35,212 bases of DNA from Streptomyces sp. ISL-66 (GTDB lineage: Bacteria > Actinomycetota > Actinomycetes > Streptomycetales > Streptomycetaceae), in the NCBI RefSeq assembly GCF_018614135.1, contig NZ_JAGGOW010000098.1, positions 1 through 35,212 on the forward strand, given 5' to 3'. The position numbers were made by a program, and so were the translations under genes. Positions 24,625 through 33,049 of the stretch are shown in pieces; the first letter of the stretch is position 1; each line of letters opens with the position of its first letter. The notes beneath the pieces are model-generated. The model was given only the letters and a program-made list of their open reading frames with translations. It ran no database searches and had not been told where the DNA came from.

Positions 24625-25030
24625 TACGCGCACCTTTCATTTGTTGGGGGGATTCCGCGGCAGCCCGGCGGACCGAAACTCGGCCACCATTTTCCAACGG
24701 CCGCAGCGGGCAAGATGAAAGCACGCGAACGGGCTACCCAGCCAATCCGGTTGACGCCCTTTCATGGACAGACGTCCACGTCGGACGACCGGCGTGAAGC
24801 TTCATTCACCCAATGCTGACAACTTCTCCGCAAGATCGAGTAACAGATACGAGCGACCCGCCACCCGCGCGGAAGCAAACGGGACAAACATCCGTGAACC
24901 GCACGGGACAAGTCCGACATCTTGAGGAACTGTGAAGGCCGACCGCCTCGGTCACGCACACGATGTGCAGATTTTCTGAAGGCACGTGGCGTGATGGGCT
25001 CATCACGCCGGCTTAGGGCCCGCCATCCAG
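24625..25030. promoter_or_regulatory. Upstream region of the peptide-exporter operon
   Basis: About 400 bases hold no supported gene and are less GC-rich than the surroundings. The promoter of the minus-strand peptide gene must lie here. TTGTCA-like and TTGACGC-like boxes can be picked out but no convincing pair of -35 and -10 elements, so no exact site is claimed. The ribosome site AAAGGTG is at about 24631-24637. Confidence 0.4.
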
Positions 25031-25034
25031 AGCA

Positions 25035-25293
25035 TCCACGCCGTGCTGAGCGCGTCATCCCCGCTGATCCGGACCTGGTCGCGGTCCTCGCCCGGGTCAT
25101 TCGGCGCATCAAGGGCGCCGGCGAGCGGGTGCCGCTGCTGACCCGGTACGACGGTTACGAGCGGGACTTCGGCCCGTCGATGCCCCACCTGTTGCACCAC
25201 ACAGGCTTACGTCGCGGTCTATCCCGAGGAAGTGATCCGCCACTATCGGCAGTTCGTCGACCAGCGCCGGACCCACCGTCCCAGCGAGGAGGT
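25035..25293 (+). pseudogene. Tn554-type site-specific integrase fragments
   Basis: ERVIPADPDLVAVLARVIRR, RVPLLTRYDGYERDFGPSMP and HLLHH (25050-25200) resemble the N-terminal half of Tn554-like tyrosine recombinases of Streptomyces. After a frame change and internal loss, AYVAVYPEEVIRHYRQFVDQ and RRTHRPSEEV (25205-25293) match a later part of the same kind of protein. The catalytic Arg-His-Arg-Tyr region in between is missing. Confidence 0.5.
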
Positions 25294-25420
25294 GGGGACT
25301 CCGGCACCGGCAAGTCTCACCTGCTGATCGGCCTGGGAACTGCCGCCGCCATGGAGGGCGACCGCGTTCGGGATGCCCTGACCGCGAAGCTCGTCAACCC
25401 GCGAGCGGGGCCAGAACAGA
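25294..25420 (+). pseudogene. IS21 IstB-type ATPase fragment
   Basis: GGGDSGTGKSHLLIGLGTAA then AMEGDRVRDALTAKLVN is the Walker A region of IstB, the ATP-dependent helper of IS21 transposition. It is fused directly to the integrase fragment with no start of its own, and homology ends soon after. It shows that an IS21-family element was once here, relevant to the IS21-type ends at 2138-2887 and 32895-32939. Confidence 0.7.
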
Positions 25421-25720
25421 CCGGCGGCTCATCTGACCAGCCGTTTGTGGGCGGTCTGGAACGGACCGAGCTCGTCGGGCACGTCCCGCCAGGGCGAGCT
25501 GGTGCGGTACCTCCACGCGATGGCCTCGAGAGTTCGGCGATGATCAGCCCGCCGCCGTCCACGGACCGGATCGGCCGGCATCAGCGGCTAGATCCGGCCC
25601 CACATCGCATCAGTGATCACTGATCGGGCAGACACATCCGATCAAGCGACCAACCCATCAAAGACACGCGCCAGCCAGGAGGCTCCAGCCGGCTGCTCCC
25701 GCGGGGCAGTCGGGCCCCGG

Positions 25721-26356
25721 TCAGATCGTGACCGGGCCGTGGGGGGTGGCGAACTCAACCGAGACCAGGCCCGGTTCCTCATCCTCGACCCAGGTGACGT
25801 CGATCTGGTCGAGGGGGTGGTCGGCCGGTTCGCCGAGGAATTCGGCGATGGAGGCGGCGTCGCCGGCGATGGAGACCCCGTGGATGGTGGTGGAGGTGCG
25901 CGGGCCGGCGCTCGGGCGCTCCTCGATGGGGACCAACCATTGGAGGAAGTAGGGCAGTTGCGGGTCCTCCAGCAGTTCCAGGAGGCCGATCTGCTTCCAT
26001 CTCAGGTCGAACCCGTCGGGGCGGACACGGTGGCCCTCGGCCGAGGTGCGGCCGAGGCGGGCCTCGACCGGGGAGATGTCGTCGACGGAGACCACCCAAC
26101 CGAGCCAGCCGCCGCCCTCGGCGGCGCGGCGCGCGACCGCCTGGCCGAAGGGCGCGCGGTCGGCGGCGGGGTGGTCGAGTGTGGTGACGACCTCGACGTA
26201 GGTGCCGCCGCTCAGCGGGAGAATAAAATTGCGGGTGCCGAATCGCGGGTGCACTCCCCCGTCGACGAACCCGGCGCCGAGGGCCGATCCGATCCACTGG
26301 ACGGTCGAGACGAAGCTGTCGCGGGCCACTGCATAGGACACGTGATCAAGTCGCAC
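25721..26356 (-). CDS. Glyoxalase-like (VOC superfamily) protein, 211 residues
   Basis: GTG 26356 opens with VRLDHVSYAVARDS, the usual first strand of glyoxalase-like domain proteins. FIDGG-like FVDGGVHPRFGTRNFILPLS, GGTYVEVVTTLDHP and WVVSVDDISPVEARLGR follow, then a second half with GPRTSTTIHGVSIAGD and LVSVEFATPHGPVTI. Two VOC-like halves fit the PF13468 type. The frame stays open far upstream, but ribosome signals and homology support the GTG. Enzyme activity not assignable. It stands alone between the IstB debris and the RHS fusion. Confidence 0.8.
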   Translation of the reverse strand: MRLDHVSYAVARDSFVSTVQWIGSALGAGFVDGGVHPRFGTRNFILPLSGGTYVEVVTTLDHPAADRAPFGQAVARRAAEGGGWLGWVVSVDDISPVEARLGRTSAEGHRVRPDGFDLRWKQIGLLELLEDPQLPYFLQWLVPIEERPSAGPRTSTTIHGVSIAGDAASIAEFLGEPADHPLDQIDVTWVEDEEPGLVSVEFATPHGPVTI

Positions 26357-26444
26357 TGCGCCATCATCACCCGACAACCCGCACAAATCCCGACGCCACG
26401 CCCGCCGCCCCGAGCCGCGTCCGCCGTGGATTAAGCCGTGGAGC

Positions 26445-26562
26445 GGATCGATCATCGTCATCCCGGCGGGGGGAGGCCCCGGTCGAAGCCAGGCAGCAGC
26501 GCTGCCGCCTCGTCGAGGCCCTCGACCCGCTCGATCAGCCGCTGCGGGGCGAGCAACGTCGA
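26445..26562 (-). pseudogene. Possible Zn-alcohol dehydrogenase C-terminal remnant
   Basis: The minus strand reads APQRLIERVEGLDEAAALLP, GFDRGLPP and, after a one-base shift in a C6/G6 run, AGMTMIDPLHGL. This resembles the end of medium-chain dehydrogenases (xxxAxxALxxFxxGxPxGKTVIxP). It is short and the assignment is weak. Confidence 0.25.
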
Positions 26563-28018
26563 CGGCCTGGACGGCAACCTCGGCGCCACCACCACCAAAA
26601 CCGGTGGAACCGTACTCCAGCTCGGCAACCTGCACGGCGACATCACCCTGCAACTGCCCCTCGACACCACAGTCACCCCGACCGTCCTGAACTCCGACGA
26701 GTACGGCAACCCGCACACCGGACAGGCAACAACCCCCCGATACAGCTGGGTGGGCGGCAAGCAACGCTCCAGCGAGACCCCCACCGGACTCACCCTCATG
26801 GGCATGCACCTCTACGACCCCACGGCCGGCCGCTTCCTCTCCGTGGACCCCATCCGCGGCGGCAATGCCAACGCCTACGACTACATCCAGGCGGACCCCC
26901 TCAACCAGTACGACCCGGACGGCAAGATCTGCTGGTCCTGCGGCTTCAAGGCAGTGGGCCGCGCCGCCTGGAAGTACAGTGCGGGCGTCAAGAAGGCACC
27001 GCTCGCGCAGAAGGACACCATCTCGGTGATGTTCTGCACGGACATGCCCGATGCCGAGGGCCGGACCGTATACGGGGTGACGCTGCGCTCCTACGCCGTC
27101 AAGGACGGGAAGCTGGTGGCCGAGCGCAGCTCCGTGCTGCCGAGCCGGTTCAGGCCCACATCCGGCTGCAAGGGCGACGGCCCAGGCATGGCGGCGCAGT
27201 ACGCGTTCAGCAAGGACCTCACGATGCTGGCGGGTCTCTCCAAGGACTCCCGGGCCGCTGCTGTCGACACGTCGACGGGTGTGGAAATCGCGCCTCCCGA
27301 TCCGGACGCCTTCGGCAAGGACCTGAAGTCGAACGCCGCTGTCTTCCACCCAGTGACCAGCCAGCTCTGGTACACCTCCGACCCTGAGAATTACGGGGTG
27401 AGTCTGCCGCGGTACTTCCGGGATCCCAAGGGTGGTGCGGGGACCCAGCAGATGGTGCCGTACGCACAGCTCGCGAGCCACATGGCCAAGGACAGGGAGA
27501 CCGCCACCACGGTCCTGGCGGCCGACAAGGACGACTCGCCCGTCTCGCCCTCGGGGGTCGTGGCGCAGGCCAGCACCCGCGAGGGGCTCGGCTTGTTCCG
27601 GGTGAGTCCAGGCAGTGAGGGACTCCTGAAGGAGATCAAGTCGCCTGCCCTACGCGCGCCTGGCGCGCTCCCCGGGGACACCGGCACGCGTGAGTACTGC
27701 GACCCGGCCTTCTGGCGTGACGACACCACCCTGGTCTGCCGGCACGACAGCCTTGAGCAGCTCACCTTCAGCGCGGACTACCAGCGCGTCACCAAATCCG
27801 AAAACCTGCTCCCCGAGAGCGACCGGCGCACTGGAATCCCGACGCCCTCCCCGGACGGCAAAGGCTTCGTGTTCCTGTCCGAGACCGACAGCGACCAGTG
27901 GGTGCTCTACCGGGGGGACTTCGCCACCCCGGGGGCTCAGCCGGTGAAAATCGCCGAGCTGGAGCAGCCTCTCGACGGCGCTGGCGACCACAGGGTGTCG
28001 CTGATCCGCTGGAGCTGA
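26563..28018 (+). CDS. RHS core fused in frame to a beta-propeller-like domain
   Basis: The frame enters RHS text at NVDGLDGNLGATTTKTGGTV and LQLGNLHGDITLQLPLDTTV, then the core GKQRSSETPTGLTLMGMHLY through YDYIQADPLNQYDPDGK. No real start is seen (the frame is open from 26438), so the 5' end is lost. After AAWKY the protein turns without a frame change into SAGVKKAPLAQKDTISVMFC and about 340 residues with propeller-like blades, for example AQYAFSKDLTMLAGLSKD, GIPTPSPDGKGFVFLSETDS and DQWVLYRGDFATPGAQPVK, ending SLIRWS. This second part resembles TolB/WD-type lipoprotein domains of Streptomyces and is not a normal RHS toxin. No immunity gene follows. Probably a recombination product. Confidence 0.65.
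26707..26978 (+). repeat. Direct repeat copy 2: RHS core block
   Basis: Partner of 9729-9997 in the same orientation. Visible differences are few: three extra C, AGC for GGC (SW versus GW), CAC for CGC (MHLY versus MRLY), ACG for GCA (DPTAG versus DPAAG), and GCC for TCC just before the end. Confidence 0.9.
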
Positions 28019-28021
28019 CAA

Positions 28022-28317
28022 GAGTCGGCGGTCGACGGGCCGGTAGCACCGGTCGCGGTAGGGGAGACGGCTGTCAGAGCGGTCCCCGCGGTGAGTGAAC
28101 AGGGGAAAGCCCTTTTGCCCGGCAACTTCTGCGACACGTCCGCGAACAAGTCCTCGGGCAGTCCAACCGCCGCATCTGCTGGCGCTTATTCACCTCCGCC
28201 AGCAGGCGCTCCAGGCCCAGGCGACCGGATCGGCCTTCAGCTCTTCGGCAGCGGGCGGAGGCTCTTCCGCCTGGGGTGCGGACGTGCGCGTTCGATTGCG
28301 AGGATCTTGGGTCCCGG
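28022..28317. other. Gap before the MerR gene without a supported gene
   Basis: Frames are open but none carries a recognisable domain. A plus-strand reading near 28120-28200 (REQVLGQSNRRICWRLF) is protein-like and may be transposase-like debris; not assigned. Confidence 0.25.
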
Positions 28318-28351
28318 GGTTGAAGTTGCCGTTGCGTCAGCTTCTACCGTC
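28318..28351 (+). promoter_or_regulatory. MerR-type operator/promoter
   Basis: GGTTGAAGTTGCCGTTGCGT continues CAGCTTCTACC: TTGAAG and CAGCTTC form an inverted pair around an 11-base centre, overlapping a TTGAAG -35-like box. MerR-family promoters carry such a dyad in a long spacer. It lies 53 bases before the MerR gene, which suggests autoregulation. Confidence 0.5.
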
Positions 28352-28403
28352 GTGATCAGGGCCGGAGAAACCGGCCCGGCGACACACATGTGCGGGAGTC
28401 GTG

Positions 28404-29162
28404 ATGGACTGGCCGATCTCAGAGGTGGCCCGGATGTCGGGCGTGACCGCCCGGACACTGCGTCACTACGACGAGACGGGCCTGTTGCCGCCGGCCCGGA
28501 TCGGGGCCAACGGTCACCGCTATTACGAGGAGCCCCAGCTGCTGCGCCTGCAACAGATCCTCGTGTTGCGGGCGCTGGGCGTCGGGCTGCCGGAGATCGG
28601 CCGGATCCTGTCACAACAGGTCGACCAGGTGGATGCCCTGCGGGGCCACCACCAGCGCCTCCTCGCGGAACGGGACCGCCTCGACACACTCGCCGGCACC
28701 GTTTCCCACACGATCGCCGAACTGGAGCAGTCCAGGAAGGACGGCAACCCCATGACCATCAACCGACCGGAGAACCTCTTCGAAGGCGTGGCGCCCTCCC
28801 AGTACGAGGAGAACATGCGCGACTTCCCCGAACTCGCCGAAGAGGTCGCACGACGCGCCGACGCGATGAGCCAGGCCGACGCCGACGCCGCGCACCGTAA
28901 GCGCACCGCGCAGATGATCCGGCTGGCCGAGCTCAGGGCCGCAGGCCACCCGGCCGACGCCGACCCGGTCCAGGCCGAAATCGCCGCCCAGTACAGGGCA
29001 CTGACCGCACTGCGCGCCGTCACCGCCGAGGACTACCGGGCCATCGGACGCTCCGTCGTCGACAACGAGACGTGGCGCGTGGCATACGAGGCCGTCGCTT
29101 CCGGCTTGGCCGCGTACCAGCGCGACGCCATCGAGGTCTACGCCACCACCCGGCTGAACTGA
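28404..29162 (+). CDS. MerR-family regulator with TipAS-type C-terminal domain
   Basis: ATG 28404 (GTG 28401 is possible) follows GGGAG. The 252-residue product begins with a MerR winged HTH: WPISEVARMSGVTARTLRHY, DETGLLPPARIGANGHRYYE, then the dimer helix LRGHHQRLLAERDRLDTLAG. The C-terminal part, NRPENLFEGVAPSQYEENMR to TWRVAYEAVASGLAAYQRDA, is a TipAS-like all-helical drug-binding domain. TipAL of Streptomyces binds thiopeptides and activates its own promoter; a free TipAS is made from an internal start. Here an internal ATG (28752, MTINRPENLF) has AGGAAGG upstream and could do the same. Alone, with an operator-like dyad upstream and a terminator downstream. Confidence 0.88.
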   Translation: MDWPISEVARMSGVTARTLRHYDETGLLPPARIGANGHRYYEEPQLLRLQQILVLRALGVGLPEIGRILSQQVDQVDALRGHHQRLLAERDRLDTLAGTVSHTIAELEQSRKDGNPMTINRPENLFEGVAPSQYEENMRDFPELAEEVARRADAMSQADADAAHRKRTAQMIRLAELRAAGHPADADPVQAEIAAQYRALTALRAVTAEDYRAIGRSVVDNETWRVAYEAVASGLAAYQRDAIEVYATTRLN

Positions 29163-29167
29163 GACAC

Positions 29168-29210
29168 GACGCAACCGCCATCGCGGCTCTTCCTCGATGG
29201 CGGTTGCGTC
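29168..29210 (+). terminator. Terminator after the MerR gene
   Basis: GACGCAACCGCCATCG (29168-29183) pairs perfectly with CGATGGCGGTTGCGTC (29195-29210), 11-base loop, 6 bases past the stop. Confidence 0.85.
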
Positions 29211-29645
29211 GCGTCACGGCGGTCCGGCGATGTTCGATCCCGAGGACCGGCCGTGGCCGCCTCAACACGGTGCCGCCCAATCCCGTGAACAACGACTTCC
29301 CTCACGAAAGACCGCCTCCCAACGCGCTGAATAATCGCTGTCGGAAGAGTTTCGAAGTCACTGGGGCACTTCCCACAGGAGAGCGACCGCGCCACTGTCG
29401 ACCGCCGCCGGCGGGGCCGCAGACGCAATGGCCCTGGCGGGCTGGCTCCTGGTCGAACGGGCGGACTACCGGGGGGAACCGCACGAGTGTCCTGATCTCA
29501 CGCCAGATGTCTGGATGTCACGGGCTGTTGGAAGGTGCGCCTGCGCGCCGAGGGCCGGGGCCGTGCGAACCCGCCCCCACGTGTACCCCTACGCTGGTGC
29601 CCACCACGTGGCGGATCTTGAACACTGCGAAACGGAGCGTGACAG
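29211..29645. other. Gap before the kinase gene
   Basis: 435 bases with no supported gene. The middle (about 29280-29370) is less GC-rich. The kinase promoter must be here, but no clear -35/-10 pair was found. Confidence 0.3.
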
Positions 29646-31349
29646 GTGACGGGGGCGAACGGCGCGGAGCTGGTCGGCGAGGTTCTGGGCGGGCGATACC
29701 GCGTGACCGCGACGATCGGGCGTGGTGGCATGGGTGTGGTCGCCCGGGCGGTGGACCAGCTGCTGAACCGCGAGGTCGCCGTCAAGGTCCTGCGGGCCTA
29801 CACCGACGCCTCCCCGGCCGAACTGGCCGATCTGCGGCTCCGGATGCAGCGGGAGGCGCAGGCCGCCGCCCGTATCCGGCACAGCGGGGTGGTCACCGTG
29901 CACGACGTGGTCGAGGAGCAGGGGCTGCCGGTCATCGTCATGGAGCTGGTCGACGGGCCCTCCCTCGACGACGTGTTGGCGGAGCGCGGCCCACTGGACC
30001 CGCGCGAAGCGGCCGCGATCGGCGCCAATCTGATGGATGCGCTCGACGCGGCACACCGGGCCGGGGTCCTCCACCGGGACGTCAAGCCCGGCAACGTACT
30101 GCTTGAGCGAAGCGGCCGGGTCGTGCTCACCGACTTCGGCATCGCCAGCATGGAAACCTCCGGCGACGAGGCCCTGGCCAAGCTGACCCAGAGCGGTCAG
30201 ATCGTCGGCTCCCTCGACTATCTGCCGCCGGAGCGCGCACAGGGCCTGGAACCGGGTGCCGCGTCGGACATCTGGGCGCTCGGCATGACGTTGTACGCGG
30301 CCGTGGAGGGCTCTTCGCCCTTCCGTCGTACGTCGGTGTGGTCCACGCTGGCGGCGATCGTCAGCGAACCGCTGCCGGAGCCCCGGCGCGCCGGACCGCT
30401 CACCCCGGTGCTGCGGGCGCTGATGGCCAAGGACCCGCTGCAGCGGCCCGACGCCGGGCAGGCACGCGAGATGCTGGAGGCGGTCGCCGGGGGCAGGACG
30501 GCGGACCTCGCGCCGGCACCGGCCCCCCAGCCCGTCACTCCGCCGGCCTTCGGTCCCCCCGCAGCGCCGTTCTCCCAGCCCATTCCCCAGCCCGTCGCCT
30601 CCTACACGCCGACCGACGCCTACGGCGCCCCTCCGCAGCCGGGCGCCGCGCAGCCGGGCATGCCCCCCGGCATACCCAACGGTCAAGGCAGCCGTCCCGA
30701 GACCAGTACCACGATCGTCCGCGCGCGGCGCCGCCGTACCCGTACCGTCGTCGCGGTGGCGGCCGCCGCCGTCCTCACCTGCGGCGGAGTCGCCTACGCC
30801 CTGATGGACATGCGGGGCAACGCGGGCGGCGGGTCGAACGCGGCGCTTCCGACGGCGAGCACCGCCGCCGACGGTGACATGTCCGACGGCCCGGCCTCCC
30901 CGGGGAACCTGACGTCCATGAGCCCCGGCAAGACCCCGTCCAGCACCCCCTCGAAGAAGGACGGGCGCCGAGAGACAGGTCCCACGCCGACCCCCGGCAA
31001 CGGCGGCGGCCAGCCGACCGCGAACCCGTCCGGCTCGCCGAAGGCAACGCCCAGCTCCCCGGTGAAGGAGCCCGTCCCGGTGTCGACGGCGTGCACCGGC
31101 TGGGCCCACTCGAACCGCAGCAACGGCTACGGTTACGCGGCCCAAAACACCCACCTCTACACCGGCCCGTACGCGGAGTGCTCCTACGTGACCGCGGTCA
31201 AGTCCGGCGTGAAGGTCTATTACCACTGCTACGTCACCAACGCCCAAGGCAACAAGTGGATCTACGCCCGTATCGAGGGCACGAACACCGAAGGCTGGCT
31301 GTTCAGCGACAAATCCACCCTGAAGAGCGGCACACTCGCTCGCTGCTAA
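29646..31349 (+). CDS. Membrane Ser/Thr protein kinase with extracellular SH3-like tail
   Basis: GTG 29646 starts a 567-residue protein. The N-terminal kinase domain (about 12-280) has the Gly loop IGRGGMGVV, the Lys in VAVKVL, HRDVKPGN (about 143), DFGIA and GSLDYLPPERAQG. A Pro/Ala-rich linker (285-355) leads to one membrane helix, TVVAVAAAAVLTCGGVAYAL (about 365-386). A Ser/Thr/Pro/Gly-rich spacer and a C-terminal extracellular domain follow, with GYAAQNTHLYTGPYAECSYV and KWIYARIEGTNTEGWLFSDK, which resemble bacterial SH3-like wall-sensing domains. Four Cys in the tail could form disulfides. This is the Hanks-type PknB layout with SH3 in place of PASTA repeats. It probably senses an outside signal; targets unknown. 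Confidence 0.9.
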   Translation: MTGANGAELVGEVLGGRYRVTATIGRGGMGVVARAVDQLLNREVAVKVLRAYTDASPAELADLRLRMQREAQAAARIRHSGVVTVHDVVEEQGLPVIVMELVDGPSLDDVLAERGPLDPREAAAIGANLMDALDAAHRAGVLHRDVKPGNVLLERSGRVVLTDFGIASMETSGDEALAKLTQSGQIVGSLDYLPPERAQGLEPGAASDIWALGMTLYAAVEGSSPFRRTSVWSTLAAIVSEPLPEPRRAGPLTPVLRALMAKDPLQRPDAGQAREMLEAVAGGRTADLAPAPAPQPVTPPAFGPPAAPFSQPIPQPVASYTPTDAYGAPPQPGAAQPGMPPGIPNGQGSRPETSTTIVRARRRRTRTVVAVAAAAVLTCGGVAYALMDMRGNAGGGSNAALPTASTAADGDMSDGPASPGNLTSMSPGKTPSSTPSKKDGRRETGPTPTPGNGGGQPTANPSGSPKATPSSPVKEPVPVSTACTGWAHSNRSNGYGYAAQNTHLYTGPYAECSYVTAVKSGVKVYYHCYVTNAQGNKWIYARIEGTNTEGWLFSDKSTLKSGTLARC

Positions 31350-31739
31350 GACTGATCCGCAATTCACCAGAGGTTGAGTTGCGGGTCGCGGCCGGGGCGG
31401 TGTCCGGGCCTTCCGGCGTGGTCACATATTGGGCGTGGCGATCTCGAATTTTCCCGAGGGCCGCTCTTCGTTGCCCAACCTGCTGCCGGCAAGGGGCTCG
31501 GGGCCCGCTGGCCCATGTAGCGTGCGGGTGTGCTGGCTGGTCGAGTGCGCCCGGGGCACTCCCCCAACCGTGGAGACGGCGCCCCGATGAACCCAATAAG
31601 AATGAAGGGGCGCGCGCCCACAACACGAAGCCTTGGTCCAGCGGCCGATATCGCTGTGCGGTTCGTGACCTTGATCACCTAAAGTCTGCGCGGTCAAGGG
31701 GCCTCCGGCCTTCGGGGCCGCCAACGACGGGTGGCCGCC
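31350..31739. other. Non-coding stretch with hairpins after the kinase
   Basis: 390 bases without a believable ORF and less GC-rich than the neighbours. It contains GCGCCCC (31579-31585) and GGGGCGC (31607-31613) around an A-rich loop, and GGGGCCTCCGGCCTTCGGGGCC near 31698-31719. It looks like an inserted or RNA-structured element rather than a plain spacer, but I cannot name it. Confidence 0.35.
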
Positions 31740-32084
31740 TCAGCCTCGGCCACGCAAGGTGCGGGCCGGGAGGCCGAGTTCCCGTTCAGCCGTGGTGAAC
31801 ACCAGGGTGTCGAGGGCAGGGTGGGTGAACGGCGGTTCGTCGTTCACATAGGAGCCGAGCCCATCGATCGCCACGAGGATGACCACGCAGGCCCCCAGAG
31901 CATCGGTGGTGGTGAATTCGCCGCTGCGCACGCCGTCCTCGATCACCGCGGTCAGGGTGTCGCGCATGATCGCCTCCTGTCCGGCGACGGCGCGCCGGAG
32001 GGTCGGCCGGTAGCGGGCGAGGTGGCGGGCGTTGAGCCAGAGCCGGCCGAGGTCGGTGAATTCCTCACCGCCGAGACGGTGCAA
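31740..32084 (-). pseudogene. TetR-family regulator, C-terminal ligand domain fragment
   Basis: The minus-strand product reads LWLNARHLARYRPTLRRAVA, IMRDTLTAVIEDGVRSGEFT, ALGACVVILVAIDGLGSYVN and DTLVFTTAERELGLPARTL. This is the C-terminal half of TetR/AcrR regulators. The HTH half is absent: right beyond 32085 the DNA belongs to a plus-strand peptidase fragment. Confidence 0.65.
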
Positions 32085-32095
32085 GAGGCGGCTCA

Positions 32096-32602
32096 GCCTC
32101 CGCCGCCGCCGTCCTCGAAGAGGCCGGCAGCAGCGAGCACGCCCGGGAGATCCTGCTCGACGCTCCGCTCACCTCGTCCGGATCCTTCGCCCTCTTCGAC
32201 GAGGACAGTGCCCTGCTCCTCGACCTCAGCCCTGTGGGAATCTTCGAGGCTCCCGAAGCGGTCGCAGGAACACACCTGCGCACCAACCACTTCCTCACCC
32301 CCGTCCCGGCCACGGACGAGAAGAGCCGGCTGTACCAGCCCGACTCCGGTGAGCGCTATGCCCTCCTACGTGACCGGATCGAGCAGGGCCCCGTGGAGCG
32401 GGCCGAAGAATTGGTCGAGCGGCTGATCACAGGTCCTGGGGAGCCCCCGTTGACCTGCGTCCCCGACATGAACGCCCCGTCGGGGCACCGTTGGGCGACT
32501 CTGGCCACCGTCGTCCTCGGCCCCGCTTCCCGCACGGCGCACGTACTCGACGGCACCCCCGCTGAACACATGAGCCGTCCGTGGCGCACCTTGCAGGCCT
32601 GA
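32096..32602 (+). pseudogene. C45-family peptidase/acyltransferase-like, C-terminal fragment
   Basis: The plus frame reads VLEEAGSSEHAREILLDAPL, SSGSFALFDEDSALLLDLSP, VGIFEAPEAVAGTHLRTNHF, LTPVPATDEKSRLYQPDSGE and WATLATVVLGPASRTAHVLD, ending with a TGA at 32600. The THLRTNHF block and the strand pattern resemble the C45 (acyl-CoA:6-aminopenicillanate acyltransferase-like) group. The N-terminal catalytic Cys region is missing, cut at the junction with the TetR fragment near 32085. Confidence 0.5.
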
Positions 32603-32760
32603 CCCGGGCCGCCGAGGGCGCGTATTGAGTCGGCTGCTGCCGACGGTCCGCTCGGGCGCGTGGCCGCCCCGCCTACGGGGCAGCCACACCCCCGATGGCG
32701 TCGCGGCTGGTCAGCGGCCTGCCGCGCCGCTTGAGCCGCCTGCGTCCGCGGTGATCGGAG

Positions 32761-32894
32761 TCAGATGGCGGGAGGGTACTCGTGGCGGGCGCAGGCCTGC
32801 CACCAGCGGCGGTTGGAGGCCGCGAACACGGCGGTGTCGTGGTCAGCCCAGGAAGAGGTGGCCAAGAACATGAGCTGGTAGGCGTCCCGTGGCA
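32761..32894 (-). pseudogene. Unknown gene, C-terminal fragment abutting an IS21-type end
   Basis: The minus strand reads RDAYQLMFLATSSWADHDTA, VFAASNRRWWQACARHEYPP and a stop at 32761. The composition is protein-like (aromatic clusters). It is cut exactly where the IS21-type end repeat starts. Family not recognised. Confidence 0.3.
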
Positions 32895-32939
32895 AGCAAA
32901 CTTCGGCGACACGCGCTCAACGTTCGATGACACGGGACA
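32895..32939 (-). repeat. Solo IS21-type terminal repeat (third copy)
   Basis: GCAAACTTCGGCGACACGCG followed by CTCAACGTTCGATGACACGG and terminal GACA is the same double unit as the cassette ends at 2138-2182 and 2843-2887, in the orientation of a right end. No mate and no target duplication was found. Confidence 0.65.
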
Positions 32940-33049
32940 GGAGCCGCTGGCCGGTGGGACGCTTGTGTGGGGTCTCGCCGCTGCTGACATGTCGATCTTG
33001 TGCGACCTGGCGTTCGCGCCGGACACACCCACTGACGGAAGGCTGGGCC

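Noticed and set aside
24806..25006. Small Cys-containing minus-strand ORF upstream of the peptide gene, considered as a second precursor
   Set aside because: No double-glycine leader, no ribosome site, and no similarity to the proven precursor.
26438..26562. Plus-strand extension of the RHS-propeller frame upstream of 26563
   Set aside because: Arg/Pro/Gly-rich text without RHS features; the opposite strand reads more like a dehydrogenase remnant.
29589..31367. 592-codon minus-strand frame opposite the kinase
   Set aside because: Antisense to a clear Ser/Thr kinase with all catalytic motifs.
32625..33030. Open frames between the C45 fragment and the reductase gene taken as complete genes
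   Set aside because: None has a start with ribosome site or a domain; only the minus-strand fragment at 32761-32894 reads like protein.
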